A stretch of 10,000 nt of DNA from an uncultured Eubacteriales bacterium (GCA_900553025.1 USBT01000031.1:1-10000); one strand, 5' to 3'; positions 1-6,932 are shown, numbered from the stretch's first letter. The notes: generated from the letters alone by a model not told the origin. Program-made: numbers and translations.

Positions 1-266
1 CACTCCAGTACATTGTTAAACAACCTCTCGAACTGTTGGGAGTTACCGGTCAATATGACATCAAGGTAAATCTGGACGGTGGTGGTTTCAAAGGCCAGGC
101 AGAAGCCCTGCGTCTGGGTATCGCCAGAGCTCTGGTTGAAATCAATGCAGAAGACAAACCTAAATTAAGGGCAGCAGGTTTCATGACACGTGATCCTCGC
201 GAAGTTGAACGTAAGAAACCGGGGCGGCCCAAAGCACGTAAGAGATTCCAGTTCTCTAAACGTTAA
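1..266 (+). CDS. rpsI: 30S ribosomal protein S9, 3' part (5' end outside window)
   Basis: C-terminal part of ribosomal protein uS9, a component of the small-subunit head whose basic C-terminal tail reaches toward the P-site tRNA. The frame is already open at the window edge (first complete codon at position 3, reading LQYIVKQPLELLG) and ends at TAA 264-266. The family signatures are GGGFKGQAEALRLGIARAL, GFMTRDPREVERKK and the basic ending RFQFSKR. About 88 residues are present of a usual ~128-130. The wording matches Bacteroidetes S9 rather than Firmicutes S9, which I recall as GGGxxGQAGAIRHGIARAL and ending RRAPQFSKR. In Bacteroidetes rpsI is commonly followed by rpsB, as here; in Firmicutes it is not. 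TTG 36 is not a start; it is an internal Leu codon. Identity is near certain; phylum assignment is from memory of the family. Confidence 0.96.
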   Translation, partial: LQYIVKQPLELLGVTGQYDIKVNLDGGGFKGQAEALRLGIARALVEINAEDKPKLRAAGFMTRDPREVERKKPGRPKARKRFQFSKR

Positions 267-359
267 TCTCAGTTTAGTATCTAAATTGACAGGACTCCTT
301 CGGTGGGACTACCTGGCAATTGCTTAAATGAAGAATGTAAACTTTTTAAAAACACAAAA
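267..359 (+). promoter_or_regulatory. rpsI-rpsB intergenic leader without a Shine-Dalgarno sequence
   Basis: The 93-base gap ends in an A-rich run (AAAAACACAAAA) directly before the ATG at 360, with no purine-rich GGAGG element in the usual window. This style of translation start is typical of Bacteroidetes. Every clostridial-type gene downstream has a clear AGGAG-type site, so this leader probably belongs to the same genome as rpsI. I see no convincing terminator or promoter in it. Confidence 0.5.
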
Positions 360-1151
360 ATGTCAAATACGAATTTCGACGAATTATTAAATGCAGGTTG
401 TCACTTCGGACACCTCACCCGTAAATGGAATCCTAAAATGGCTCCATACATCTTTACGGAGAGAAACGGAATTTACATCATCGACCTTCAGAAGACAGTT
501 AAGAAAATCGATGAGGCGTATAATTTTATGAGAACTGTTGCAGAGCAGGGAAAGCCGGTTCTTTTTGTAGGAACTAAGAAACAGGCACAGAATGCTATCA
601 CAGACGAGGCGAACAGGTGCGGACAGTTCTATGTTGCTGAGAGATGGCTTGGTGGAACACTGACTAACTTTAAGACTATAAGCAAAAGAATTGCTAGGCT
701 TGATGACATTGAAAGAATGGAAGAAGACGGCACCATGGAGAAGCTTTCCAAGAAGGAAGTGAGCAAGCTAAGACTTGAGCACGAGAAGCTTGAGAGGTAT
801 CTCGGTGGAATCAGAGACATGAAGGGTATGCCAGGTGCAATCTTTGTTGTCGATCCGAAGAAAGAAAAAATTGCGGTAAGAGAAGCGAGAATATTGGGAA
901 TTCCAGTTGTGGGCATCGTTGATACTAACTGTGATCCTGATGATGTTGACTATATAATCCCTGCAAATGATGATGCTATCAGAGCTGTTAAGCTTATCGC
1001 AGGAAGAATGGCTGATGCTATTATCGAAGCTAACCAAGGTGAAAGCTTTGACGAGGGAGAAGCTGACGAAAATGCTGACGTTGAAAATGCAGATGCTTCA
1101 AACGATGAGGTTGAAGCCGTTGAAAATGACGACGAATCCGAAGAAGCATAG
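360..1151 (+). CDS. rpsB: 30S ribosomal protein S2 (apparently chimeric N-terminus)
   Basis: Ribosomal protein uS2 (263 residues), which binds at the back of the small subunit between head and body. I chose ATG 360 because MSNTNFDELLNAGCHFGHL aligns with known S2 starts; the upstream in-frame GTG at 303 would add 19 residues not found in the family. Conserved blocks are RKWNPKMAPYIF (21-32), NGIYIIDLQKT, VLFVGTKKQAQ, RWLGGTLTNFKTI, FVVDPKKEKIAVREA and VDTNCDPDDVDYIIPANDDA. Residues 1-20 read as Bacteroidetes (MSxTNFDxLLxAGCHFGHL); from residue 33 (TERNGIYIIDLQKT) the protein reads as Firmicutes. Arginine codons also change, from CGT at residue 21 to AGA/AGG thereafter. The last ~36 residues (about 228-263) are an acidic, low-complexity tail rich in Glu, Asp, Asn and Ala. 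tsf follows after 36 bases. Confidence 0.96.
   Translation: MSNTNFDELLNAGCHFGHLTRKWNPKMAPYIFTERNGIYIIDLQKTVKKIDEAYNFMRTVAEQGKPVLFVGTKKQAQNAITDEANRCGQFYVAERWLGGTLTNFKTISKRIARLDDIERMEEDGTMEKLSKKEVSKLRLEHEKLERYLGGIRDMKGMPGAIFVVDPKKEKIAVREARILGIPVVGIVDTNCDPDDVDYIIPANDDAIRAVKLIAGRMADAIIEANQGESFDEGEADENADVENADASNDEVEAVENDDESEEA
422..456. other. Probable chimeric junction inside rpsB
   Basis: Bacteroidetes-like sequence (S9, the Shine-Dalgarno-less leader, S2 residues 1-20) gives way to Firmicutes-like sequence (S2 from T33) within codons 21-33. This segment encodes RKWNPKMAPYIF, which is nearly invariant in both phyla, so two unrelated genomes could share a k-mer here. The upper limit is residue 33: I recall Met in Bacteroidetes and Thr in Firmicutes. 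The lower limit is the CGT arginine codon at 420-422. Breakpoint limits are inferred from recalled family sequences, not from an alignment. Confidence 0.65.
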
Positions 1152-1187
1152 GAAGCAAAGTCAATTCTGATTTGAGGAGGTATAGAT

Positions 1188-2105
1188 ATGGCTGTTACAG
1201 CACAGATGGTAAAAGAACTTAGAGAAATGACAGGCGCCGGAATGATGGATTGCAAGAAGGCACTTGTAGAAGTAGATGGAGATATTGATAAGGCAGTTGA
1301 ACTTCTTCGTGAGAAGGGATTGTCAAAGGCAGCAAAGAAGGCAGGCAGAGTCGCTGCAGAAGGACTTGTTCAGATGGCATTTGGAGAAGGACACAAAACA
1401 GCAGCCGTTGTTGAGGTTAACTCTGAGACTGACTTTGTTGCGAAGAACCCTGAATTTAGAGAATTTGTAAACGATCTTTCTCAGCTGGCATTAAAAAGCG
1501 ATGCTGAGGACATGGATGCTTTCATGGCACTCGACTTTAAGGGCGAGGGTACAGTTAAAGATGTTATTACGGCTAAGATCGCAAAGATAGGCGAGAATAT
1601 GAACGTTCGTCGTTACAAAAAACTTGCAACGGACGGAGTGGTTTACCACGGATATGTTCACAGCAATGGGAAAATTGCTGTTATTGTAGGCCTAAAGACA
1701 GATGCTTCTGCCGAAGAGACTGAAACTGTTGGTAAGGACGTTGCAATGCAGGTCGCATCTATGAACCCTAAATTCGTAATTGAAGATGAGGTTGACAAGG
1801 AGTGGCTAGCTCACGAAACAGAAATTGCAAAGCAGCAGCTTCTGAATGAGGGTAAGCCAGAAGCAATGCTTGATAGAATAATTCCTGGAAAGATTAAAGC
1901 AATTCTCAAGGAAGTTTGCCTAGTTGATCAAAAGTTTGTTAAGAACTCTGATCAGACAGTTGCACAGTATGTAGCTGAAGCTGGCAAAGCTATTGGGAAA
2001 GATATCGCTGTTGTAGAAATGGTTAGATTTGAAGTCGGCGAAGGAATCGAAAAGAAGGAAGAAGATTTCGCTGCTGAGGTTGCGGCACAGATGGCTGGTA
2101 AATAG
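1188..2105 (+). CDS. tsf: Translation elongation factor Ts
   Basis: EF-Ts (305 residues), the cytoplasmic nucleotide exchange factor that releases GDP from EF-Tu. The N-terminal UBA-like domain (about 1-55) carries VKELREMTGAGMMDCKKAL, the EF-Tu-contacting signature. The core domain follows with NSETDFVAKN at about 78-87, holding the TDF residues that wedge into EF-Tu. A second half (about 140-285) includes VAMQVASMNPKFV and GKIKAILKEVCLVDQKFV. Length and order fit the long bacterial form. The start is fixed by GAGGAGG (1174-1180), 7 bases before ATG. It is co-directional with rpsB (36-base gap), the usual operon pair, and is closed by a terminator. pyrH and frr, which commonly follow tsf in Firmicutes, are absent here. 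The style is clostridial throughout. Confidence 0.98.
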   Translation: MAVTAQMVKELREMTGAGMMDCKKALVEVDGDIDKAVELLREKGLSKAAKKAGRVAAEGLVQMAFGEGHKTAAVVEVNSETDFVAKNPEFREFVNDLSQLALKSDAEDMDAFMALDFKGEGTVKDVITAKIAKIGENMNVRRYKKLATDGVVYHGYVHSNGKIAVIVGLKTDASAEETETVGKDVAMQVASMNPKFVIEDEVDKEWLAHETEIAKQQLLNEGKPEAMLDRIIPGKIKAILKEVCLVDQKFVKNSDQTVAQYVAEAGKAIGKDIAVVEMVRFEVGEGIEKKEEDFAAEVAAQMAGK

Positions 2106-2123
2106 TCATTTAATAGTTGAGTT

Positions 2124-2157
2124 AAGGAATCTGATCGGTATCGGTCAGGTTCTTTTT
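2124..2157 (+). terminator. Intrinsic terminator after tsf
   Basis: A 14-bp stem pairs 2124-2137 (AAGGAATCTGATCG) with 2142-2155 (CGGTCAGGTTCTTT), with a few G-T wobbles, around a GTAT loop. It runs into a T-rich tail (2153-2157). It lies 18 bases after the tsf stop and should end the rpsB-tsf transcript. Confidence 0.85.
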
Positions 2158-2213
2158 GTATATGTAAACGCCCATGTTTTACGTTGGGCTGTGATTTATA
2201 AAAAGGATTTTGT

Positions 2214-3620
2214 ATGCAGAAAAAAACTCTTTCAATAATTCTTGTAGGACTTGCAATTATTTTGTTGTCCGTATTCCTGTATTTTCTTTATAATCCCATA
2301 ATTTACAAGGGCGGTATTTTCAATAAGGTAGTTCATGCTGAATACAAGGAGAAGTTTGATATCAAGGAGCATATTAGCTTTGTCTTTCTGGGGAGCAAGG
2401 ATGATATTCAACTCGTAGGCGCTGTCAATACACAGAAGAAGGGTCTATATGATGTGAACATTAAATATCATGATGAGCTTAAGCCTCTGACGGTAGAAGT
2501 TTCAGATACGAAATCACCAACCCTTAGGGTAAGAAACTACAAAACAGATAAATTCGAAAAAGTAGTTGTGAGCCATTTTACGCCTAAGGTGAAGGATGCG
2601 GATTCTATCGATAAAATCAAGATGACATTGGGTAAAGAGGAACCTACTGAGAAATCTGGCGAATATGAGGTTAAGATAACAGCCGAGGATTCTTCGGGTA
2701 ACAAAACACATAAGATAGCGAAATTAAAGCGAGTTGATGATAAGACTCCACCCGTATTAACTGTTGGTGCGAATCTATTTTGTACAGCAGGTCAGAATTT
2801 GACGGATGAGTTTCTTTTAAACGGAGTATCTGCTCAAGATGATTTTGATGATAGTCCCCAAATTACGGTTGATAGCAGTGAAGTGCAAACGGGTACTCCT
2901 GGGATGTATAGAGTTAAATACGAATGCAGGGACCGATCGGGTAATATTTCAGAAGCTACAAAAGATGTCATAGTATCCGCAACAATAGGGGATAATCAAA
3001 AGGTGATATATTTAACCTTTGATGATGGCCCATCGCCGAATACTGAGAAAATTCTGAACATTCTCGCAAAATATAATGTCAAAGGAACGTTCTTTGTAAC
3101 CGGAAATGATGCAAGCTTCAGGCATTTGATAACTCGAGCTGCAAAGGAGGGGCATACTGTTGGGTTACATACATACACGCATCAATACAGCATATATTCA
3201 AGTGAAGAAGCATTTTTTTCAGACCTCAGCAATGTGCAGAGCATGGTAAAACAGCTGACGGGAATAGATTCTCATCACATTAGATTTGCAGGCGGATCAA
3301 GTAACACCGTGAGCAGGAGCTTTAATCAAGGAATAATGTCACGTCTTGTGAAGGATGTACAAAATAGGGGCATTAAATACTATGATTGGAATGTTTCGTC
3401 AGGTGATGCAGCAGGGAATTTGGTTTCAAGGGATAGCATAGTTGCAAACTCAACATCCTCCAGTGCAAATCACATTTGTCTTTTGATGCATGATTCGAGG
3501 CCAAAAACTACGACTGCAGACGCTTTGCCTCAGATAATTGAGCATTATATGAAGCTGGGATATGCATTTTTGCCGATAAATGACAGCACTCCGGTGTTCC
3601 ACCATGGTGTGAATAATTAA
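2214..3620 (+). CDS. Membrane-anchored polysaccharide (peptidoglycan) deacetylase with Ig-like stalk
   Basis: Carbohydrate esterase family 4 (NodB-homology) enzyme of 468 residues, expected to remove N-acetyl groups from peptidoglycan or another surface glycan outside the membrane. An N-terminal hydrophobic segment (about 6-25, after MQKKT) is an uncleaved anchor or signal peptide. Residues ~32-255 hold about three bacterial Ig-like modules with repeated SGEYEVKITAEDSSGN / PGMYRVKYECRDRSGN wording. The catalytic domain spans ~262-460. Its motifs are TFDDGP (268-273; D270 as probable base, D271 metal ligand), HTYTH (H319 and H323 metal ligands), RFAGGS (357-362), YDWN (D391, W392) and LLMHD (H426). 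All core residues are present; motif 3 has Ala359 where Pro is usual. AAGGA at 2203-2207 lies 6 bases before ATG. The true substrate cannot be read from sequence. Confidence 0.9.
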   Translation: MQKKTLSIILVGLAIILLSVFLYFLYNPIIYKGGIFNKVVHAEYKEKFDIKEHISFVFLGSKDDIQLVGAVNTQKKGLYDVNIKYHDELKPLTVEVSDTKSPTLRVRNYKTDKFEKVVVSHFTPKVKDADSIDKIKMTLGKEEPTEKSGEYEVKITAEDSSGNKTHKIAKLKRVDDKTPPVLTVGANLFCTAGQNLTDEFLLNGVSAQDDFDDSPQITVDSSEVQTGTPGMYRVKYECRDRSGNISEATKDVIVSATIGDNQKVIYLTFDDGPSPNTEKILNILAKYNVKGTFFVTGNDASFRHLITRAAKEGHTVGLHTYTHQYSIYSSEEAFFSDLSNVQSMVKQLTGIDSHHIRFAGGSSNTVSRSFNQGIMSRLVKDVQNRGIKYYDWNVSSGDAAGNLVSRDSIVANSTSSSANHICLLMHDSRPKTTTADALPQIIEHYMKLGYAFLPINDSTPVFHHGVNN

Positions 3621-3670
3621 AGATGTAAAATTCAATAAATTTGTAAAGAAATCCTTTGAGCCCTTTGAGT

Positions 3671-3727
3671 TTGTGAAAAAACAAGAAAACTCGTGAACGC
3701 CCGTGAAAATCCGTGAAGGCTTGTGCA
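3671..3727. repeat. Short GTGAA repeats in 10-bp phase
   Basis: GTGAA occurs at 3673, 3693, 3703 and 3713, with GTG at 3723 and a degenerate copy (AAGAA) at 3683, so the copies sit exactly 10 bases apart. Three copies are preceded by C (CGTGAA). The region lies after the deacetylase stop and upstream of promoter-like boxes. The spacing equals about one helical turn and could present repeated sites on one DNA face. It could also be degenerate tandem duplication. No known operator is recognised. Confidence 0.5.
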
Positions 3728-3733
3728 TAAAAA

Positions 3734-3770
3734 TTGACTGCTGTTACAAAATTAAATAATGATGTATAAT
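3734..3770 (+). promoter_or_regulatory. Possible promoter for the surface-protein gene
   Basis: TTGACT (3734-3739) resembles a -35 box and a perfect TATAAT lies at 3765-3770, but they are 25 bases apart. Workable pairings are TTGACT with AATAAT (3755-3760, 15-base spacer) or the TATAAT with a weak TGTTAC (3742-3747, 17-base spacer). Either start would place the following terminator hairpin at the very 5' end of the transcript. No better promoter is evident between 3812 and 3965. Confidence 0.35.
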
Positions 3771-3811
3771 AGCCGTAGCGATAAGCGGTTAGTTTGTTGC
3801 TACGGTTTTTT
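3771..3811 (+). terminator. Strong intrinsic terminator / possible attenuator
   Basis: A 15-bp stem pairs 3771-3785 (AGCCGTAGCGATAAG) with 3793-3807 (TTTGTTGCTACGGTT), including wobbles, around the loop 3786-3792. The T-run covers 3806-3811. It probably ends transcription from the deacetylase gene 150 bases upstream. Because TATAAT ends at the base before the hairpin, it could also act on a transcript starting here. The rest of the 3621-3965 gap shows only the phased repeats, a second hairpin and the ribosome binding site. Confidence 0.8.
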
Positions 3812-3817
3812 AATGCA

Positions 3818-3845
3818 AGCTGAGCTTTGGAGTGGGAAGCTAGCT
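3818..3845 (+). other. Leader hairpin upstream of the surface-protein gene
   Basis: AGCT-G-AGCTT (3818-3827) pairs with AAGCTAGCT (3837-3845), giving 9 pairs with one bulged G (3822) and a 9-base loop containing GGAG (3828-3836). There is no T-run after it, so it is not a terminator. It lies about 120 bases before the ATG at 3966, in the likely 5' untranslated region. It matches no riboswitch class I know. Confidence 0.45.
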
Positions 3846-3965
3846 GAGATGAATAGTGAAAGCATTAGATATACACAAGCGTGATAAATGAATATATAGT
3901 CGAATAAGCCAGAAATGGTAGATTTGAGAGGGATTGAGAAGTAGGAGAAAAAGGGAGGAATTTCT

Positions 3966-6857
3966 ATGAGACGAAGGTTAAGTAGGCGAAGGTTAAGCGC
4001 AATATTTTTCGTGTTTGTTATGTGCATTTCAATGTTGCCCGCATATAAGAGCTTTGCAGCTGAAAATGCAATTTTTGAGGTGGAGGCTACTATCTTTACA
4101 AAAGCGGAAGCTACTGATTTGAAAATACAAGAAGGGAGTGGGTGGCTTGCCGATGTATACGACATTGAAGAATCTGATGTTGTGAATACAAAAAAGTTAC
4201 CTAATGGTATTAATAAATATACTGTTGCTTTTAAGGTTGAATGTGAGGACGGAGATTATCGAGAGGGAGAAAATATAAGGTTTTCGCTCATCGGAGTAAA
4301 GTCAGATGCTATAAGGGCGACGGTTGCGAGAAATGAAAGTGGCAACCTTGGCGTTAAGTTAATATTTAAAGAGAAAAATTTATTAACAAAACAGCATAAG
4401 GTGAATTTGGCAAGTGATAATGGTGGCACAATTCAGACGGATGCTGCGCAATTTAGATTTACGATAAAAGTCAACGGAGTTGACACGGCAGTTTATGCAG
4501 TTAAACAAAACAACGGAGAGTATATTTTCAGAGAGAGCATAGACATAGATGATAACGGTAATCCCGTGGATAATACCCTAGGCGACGGCAATGAGCTCGT
4601 TGGACAAATTATAAATCTTAGCGAAAATGGTGCTAGCAGTGAATATAAGATAGTTAAGGCGTCAAGAAGCGAGGATTATTATAATTTGACTCTCAAGAAA
4701 ATAGAACTTGAAAATAGAAAGGTCAAGGTAGTTTTAGATACTGAAATGGCGTTGGCTGTTGGACCTGACTTTAAGTTTGAGTGTGCTGGTAAAGCGATAG
4801 ACAAAACCGTTAATCCAACTGAAAAATATGGCCCGCATGAGTTTGATGTTTTGTTTGAGAATATCCCTAAGGGCGAGGATGTGAAGGTTTCTAAGCTTCC
4901 TGATAGTATGGAATACTTTTACAAGATTGTTGACCAGCAATATGACAGAGATAAGGATGAGTTAAGAGTAAAACTAGGGAGAAATATTGCGATAATAATC
5001 TCAGATGCAAAGGACGGCGTGAAATACGATAATTTTGCGATTGCACATCATGAGAGTGGATTTTCGTTTAATATTTTCGATGCTAAGGGTGAAAAACTGC
5101 TCGGTGAAAGCGAGAATGCAAATGTTTTAGGTCTAGGGAACGTAAATTTCTTTTATGGATTGCTTCCTGGAGATTATATTGTAAGAATTGATAAGGTTCC
5201 TGATAAATTTAAGGATTTTGATACAAGTAGAGATTATAAGCTTCATATAGCAAAAGACGGCAAGCCAACCATGGAAATTTATCAAGAGCAAGGATATGCT
5301 TATGCCAACCCGTATGGTGGGACAGATGGTCGATTTGATGATTCCGTTCGGGGAAAAATAATCTCTGGAACCAAGACACCTTTCTTGCTTTTGATAAATA
5401 AGAAATCTCAGGATAAAAAGGTGATTATCGATAATGAAAATAAGACGGAGCTATATCAAACGCAAAAGAATATCGGAGATGAGGTTGAGTACAAAATAAC
5501 GAGGAGCATAAGCCCTGACCATAATTTTGTTTTTAGGTACGATAAATATGTTAATGTGGGCGCAAAGACTGACCTATCGTTTGAGGATGCTTTAGATAAA
5601 AGACTTGAATATATTGACGGAAGCCTTTATCTCAAGGTAGATGGAAAGCCGTCTGATGAATTTGAGGCAGAGTTTGATAAGAATGCCAATAAGATTGTCG
5701 TGCAAGACAAGAGTAAGACGGATTTGGTGAAGTTCGATTTCAATACGGCAACCAAGCTGCCTGCAAATAAGACTTTAGAGGTTGGGTTTAGAGCCAAGGT
5801 TAAGAACTTCGGCAAAGAGAATCAGAGTATTTATAACAGCTTTGGTACAACAACAGAGATAACCCCGAACATAGAATTAAAGTGCAACAAAAAATGGTAT
5901 GGCGGAAATGAGCTTTTGAAAAATCTAGAAACAGAAAAATTCATTGAAAATTTTGAGGTGGAGGGATATTTTGGCGGAAACAAGATTGCAACATATAATG
6001 TAAAGGATTATCTGAAGCCGGAAAGTATAGTTAAAAAAGACAGTAGCAAAGATTTCAGTTTTATAGTTCACAAATTGCCTAAATATACGGAATCAGAGCT
6101 TAAGAAGCCAGAGGAGCAAAGAACGCCTATTGAGTATCGAATCGTTGAGAAAGAAAATATTTTGTCAAGCAAATTCGAGAAAATAGTTCATGAAAGCAAT
6201 CCGCTAACTATCAATAATGTTTTTAAGAGTGAAAAAATCAATATAAATATAATTAAGAAATGGAAGATGTCGGAAGGCAAAGAAGATAGTTATACGCCAG
6301 TATTTACACTTACACAATCAAATAGCAAGAATCAAGAGGTGAAACAGTACACCTTCAGCAAGGAGAAGACGGAGCTTGTGGATGGCAACGGAGAAATATT
6401 TAAATACGAAATCTTTGAGGAACTTGACGGCAAAATTCAAAAAGTAGGAAAAATTCCAAGTGTGTCATATGAGGACGGTTGCTATAAGATAAAAGACCTG
6501 CCAAAGACAGACCTTAACGGAGAGGAATATTTTTATGAGATCAAGGAGGATAAGGTATTAAAAAATGGCAAAAATGTGACGGATGATTTCGCTGTTACAG
6601 GGAATCAAGAAAAATTAGCGGTTGATACTGCTACAGGTGAATATTCTAAGACAATTATAAACAAACAAAAGCCGCCTGTCCCAGAGAATCCACCTGAGCC
6701 TAAGAAGCCTCCAAAGCCAAATGAACCGCCCGAAAAGCCAAAAACTCCAAACACAGGTGACGGAAACTATATGAGTCTTATAGCTTTACTGTTGAGCGTA
6801 GTGGCCTTAGGATTTAGTGTCTTAGAAGTTAGACTATATTTTGCAAGAAATAAGTGA
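3966..6857 (+). CDS. Secreted cell-wall-anchored surface protein (adhesin-like) with Cna-B-like modules and TPNTG sorting signal
   Basis: A 963-residue surface protein of unknown ligand. A Sec signal peptide (about 1-32: very basic start, hydrophobic 12-24, SFAA cleavage region) leads to a long extracellular region. About 498-634 resembles the isopeptide-forming fimbrial D2-type domain (GDEVEYKI, then LDKRLEYIDGSLYLKVDG). Two Cna-B-like modules follow: about 640-757, starting at KKW (W644) and closing with NNVF, and about 760-898, starting at KKW (764-766). Residues ~340-445 may be another such module. Residues 900-926 form a proline/lysine stalk (PPEPKKPPKPNEPPEKP). The sorting signal is TPNTG (927-931), then a hydrophobic helix (936-955) and RLYFARNK, as for sortase substrates, but with T instead of L in LPXTG. 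GGGAGG at 3953-3958 is 7 bases before ATG. No sortase gene is in view. An adhesin role is inferred from architecture. Confidence 0.88.
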   Translation: MRRRLSRRRLSAIFFVFVMCISMLPAYKSFAAENAIFEVEATIFTKAEATDLKIQEGSGWLADVYDIEESDVVNTKKLPNGINKYTVAFKVECEDGDYREGENIRFSLIGVKSDAIRATVARNESGNLGVKLIFKEKNLLTKQHKVNLASDNGGTIQTDAAQFRFTIKVNGVDTAVYAVKQNNGEYIFRESIDIDDNGNPVDNTLGDGNELVGQIINLSENGASSEYKIVKASRSEDYYNLTLKKIELENRKVKVVLDTEMALAVGPDFKFECAGKAIDKTVNPTEKYGPHEFDVLFENIPKGEDVKVSKLPDSMEYFYKIVDQQYDRDKDELRVKLGRNIAIIISDAKDGVKYDNFAIAHHESGFSFNIFDAKGEKLLGESENANVLGLGNVNFFYGLLPGDYIVRIDKVPDKFKDFDTSRDYKLHIAKDGKPTMEIYQEQGYAYANPYGGTDGRFDDSVRGKIISGTKTPFLLLINKKSQDKKVIIDNENKTELYQTQKNIGDEVEYKITRSISPDHNFVFRYDKYVNVGAKTDLSFEDALDKRLEYIDGSLYLKVDGKPSDEFEAEFDKNANKIVVQDKSKTDLVKFDFNTATKLPANKTLEVGFRAKVKNFGKENQSIYNSFGTTTEITPNIELKCNKKWYGGNELLKNLETEKFIENFEVEGYFGGNKIATYNVKDYLKPESIVKKDSSKDFSFIVHKLPKYTESELKKPEEQRTPIEYRIVEKENILSSKFEKIVHESNPLTINNVFKSEKININIIKKWKMSEGKEDSYTPVFTLTQSNSKNQEVKQYTFSKEKTELVDGNGEIFKYEIFEELDGKIQKVGKIPSVSYEDGCYKIKDLPKTDLNGEEYFYEIKEDKVLKNGKNVTDDFAVTGNQEKLAVDTATGEYSKTIINKQKPPVPENPPEPKKPPKPNEPPEKPKTPNTGDGNYMSLIALLLSVVALGFSVLEVRLYFARNK
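3969..3998 (+). repeat. 15-bp tandem duplication in the signal-peptide n-region
   Basis: Two adjacent 15-base units (3969-3983 and 3984-3998), differing at two positions and sharing CGAAGGTTAAG, encode RRRLS twice right after the start Met. The in-frame duplication doubles the positive charge at the front of the signal peptide. Confidence 0.75.
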
Positions 6858-6878
6858 AACCACGTAAAACCAAACAAA

Positions 6879-6912
6879 ACCCAAAAGCCAAAAAGGCATC
6901 TTGATTTTGGGT
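6879..6912 (+). terminator. Stem-loop after the surface-protein gene
   Basis: ACCCAAAA (6879-6886) pairs with TTTTGGGT (6905-6912) and encloses a small GCC/GGC hairpin (6887-6897). It begins 21 bases after the stop. No long T-run follows beyond the stem, so it may act together with the next hairpin or as an RNA 3' end stabiliser. Confidence 0.5.
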
Positions 6913-6932
6913 CTGTAAAATGATAAAAATAT

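Noticed and set aside
303..359. Upstream GTG start for rpsB at 303
   Set aside because: It would add 19 residues absent from S2 families; the ATG at 360 matches the conserved N-terminus exactly.
2167..2192. GCCCA/TGGGC stem in the tsf-deacetylase gap as a second terminator
   Set aside because: Only 5 bp with a 10-base loop and no T-run; may be chance.
3671..3727. CRISPR array
   Set aside because: The repeats are only 5-6 bases with 10-base periodicity, with no spacers of CRISPR size and no cas genes in the window.
3800..4165. A 121-codon minus-strand frame across the gap and surface-gene start
   Set aside because: It overlaps the terminator, the leader hairpin and the signal peptide of the + strand gene, and shows no recognisable family or plausible start context.
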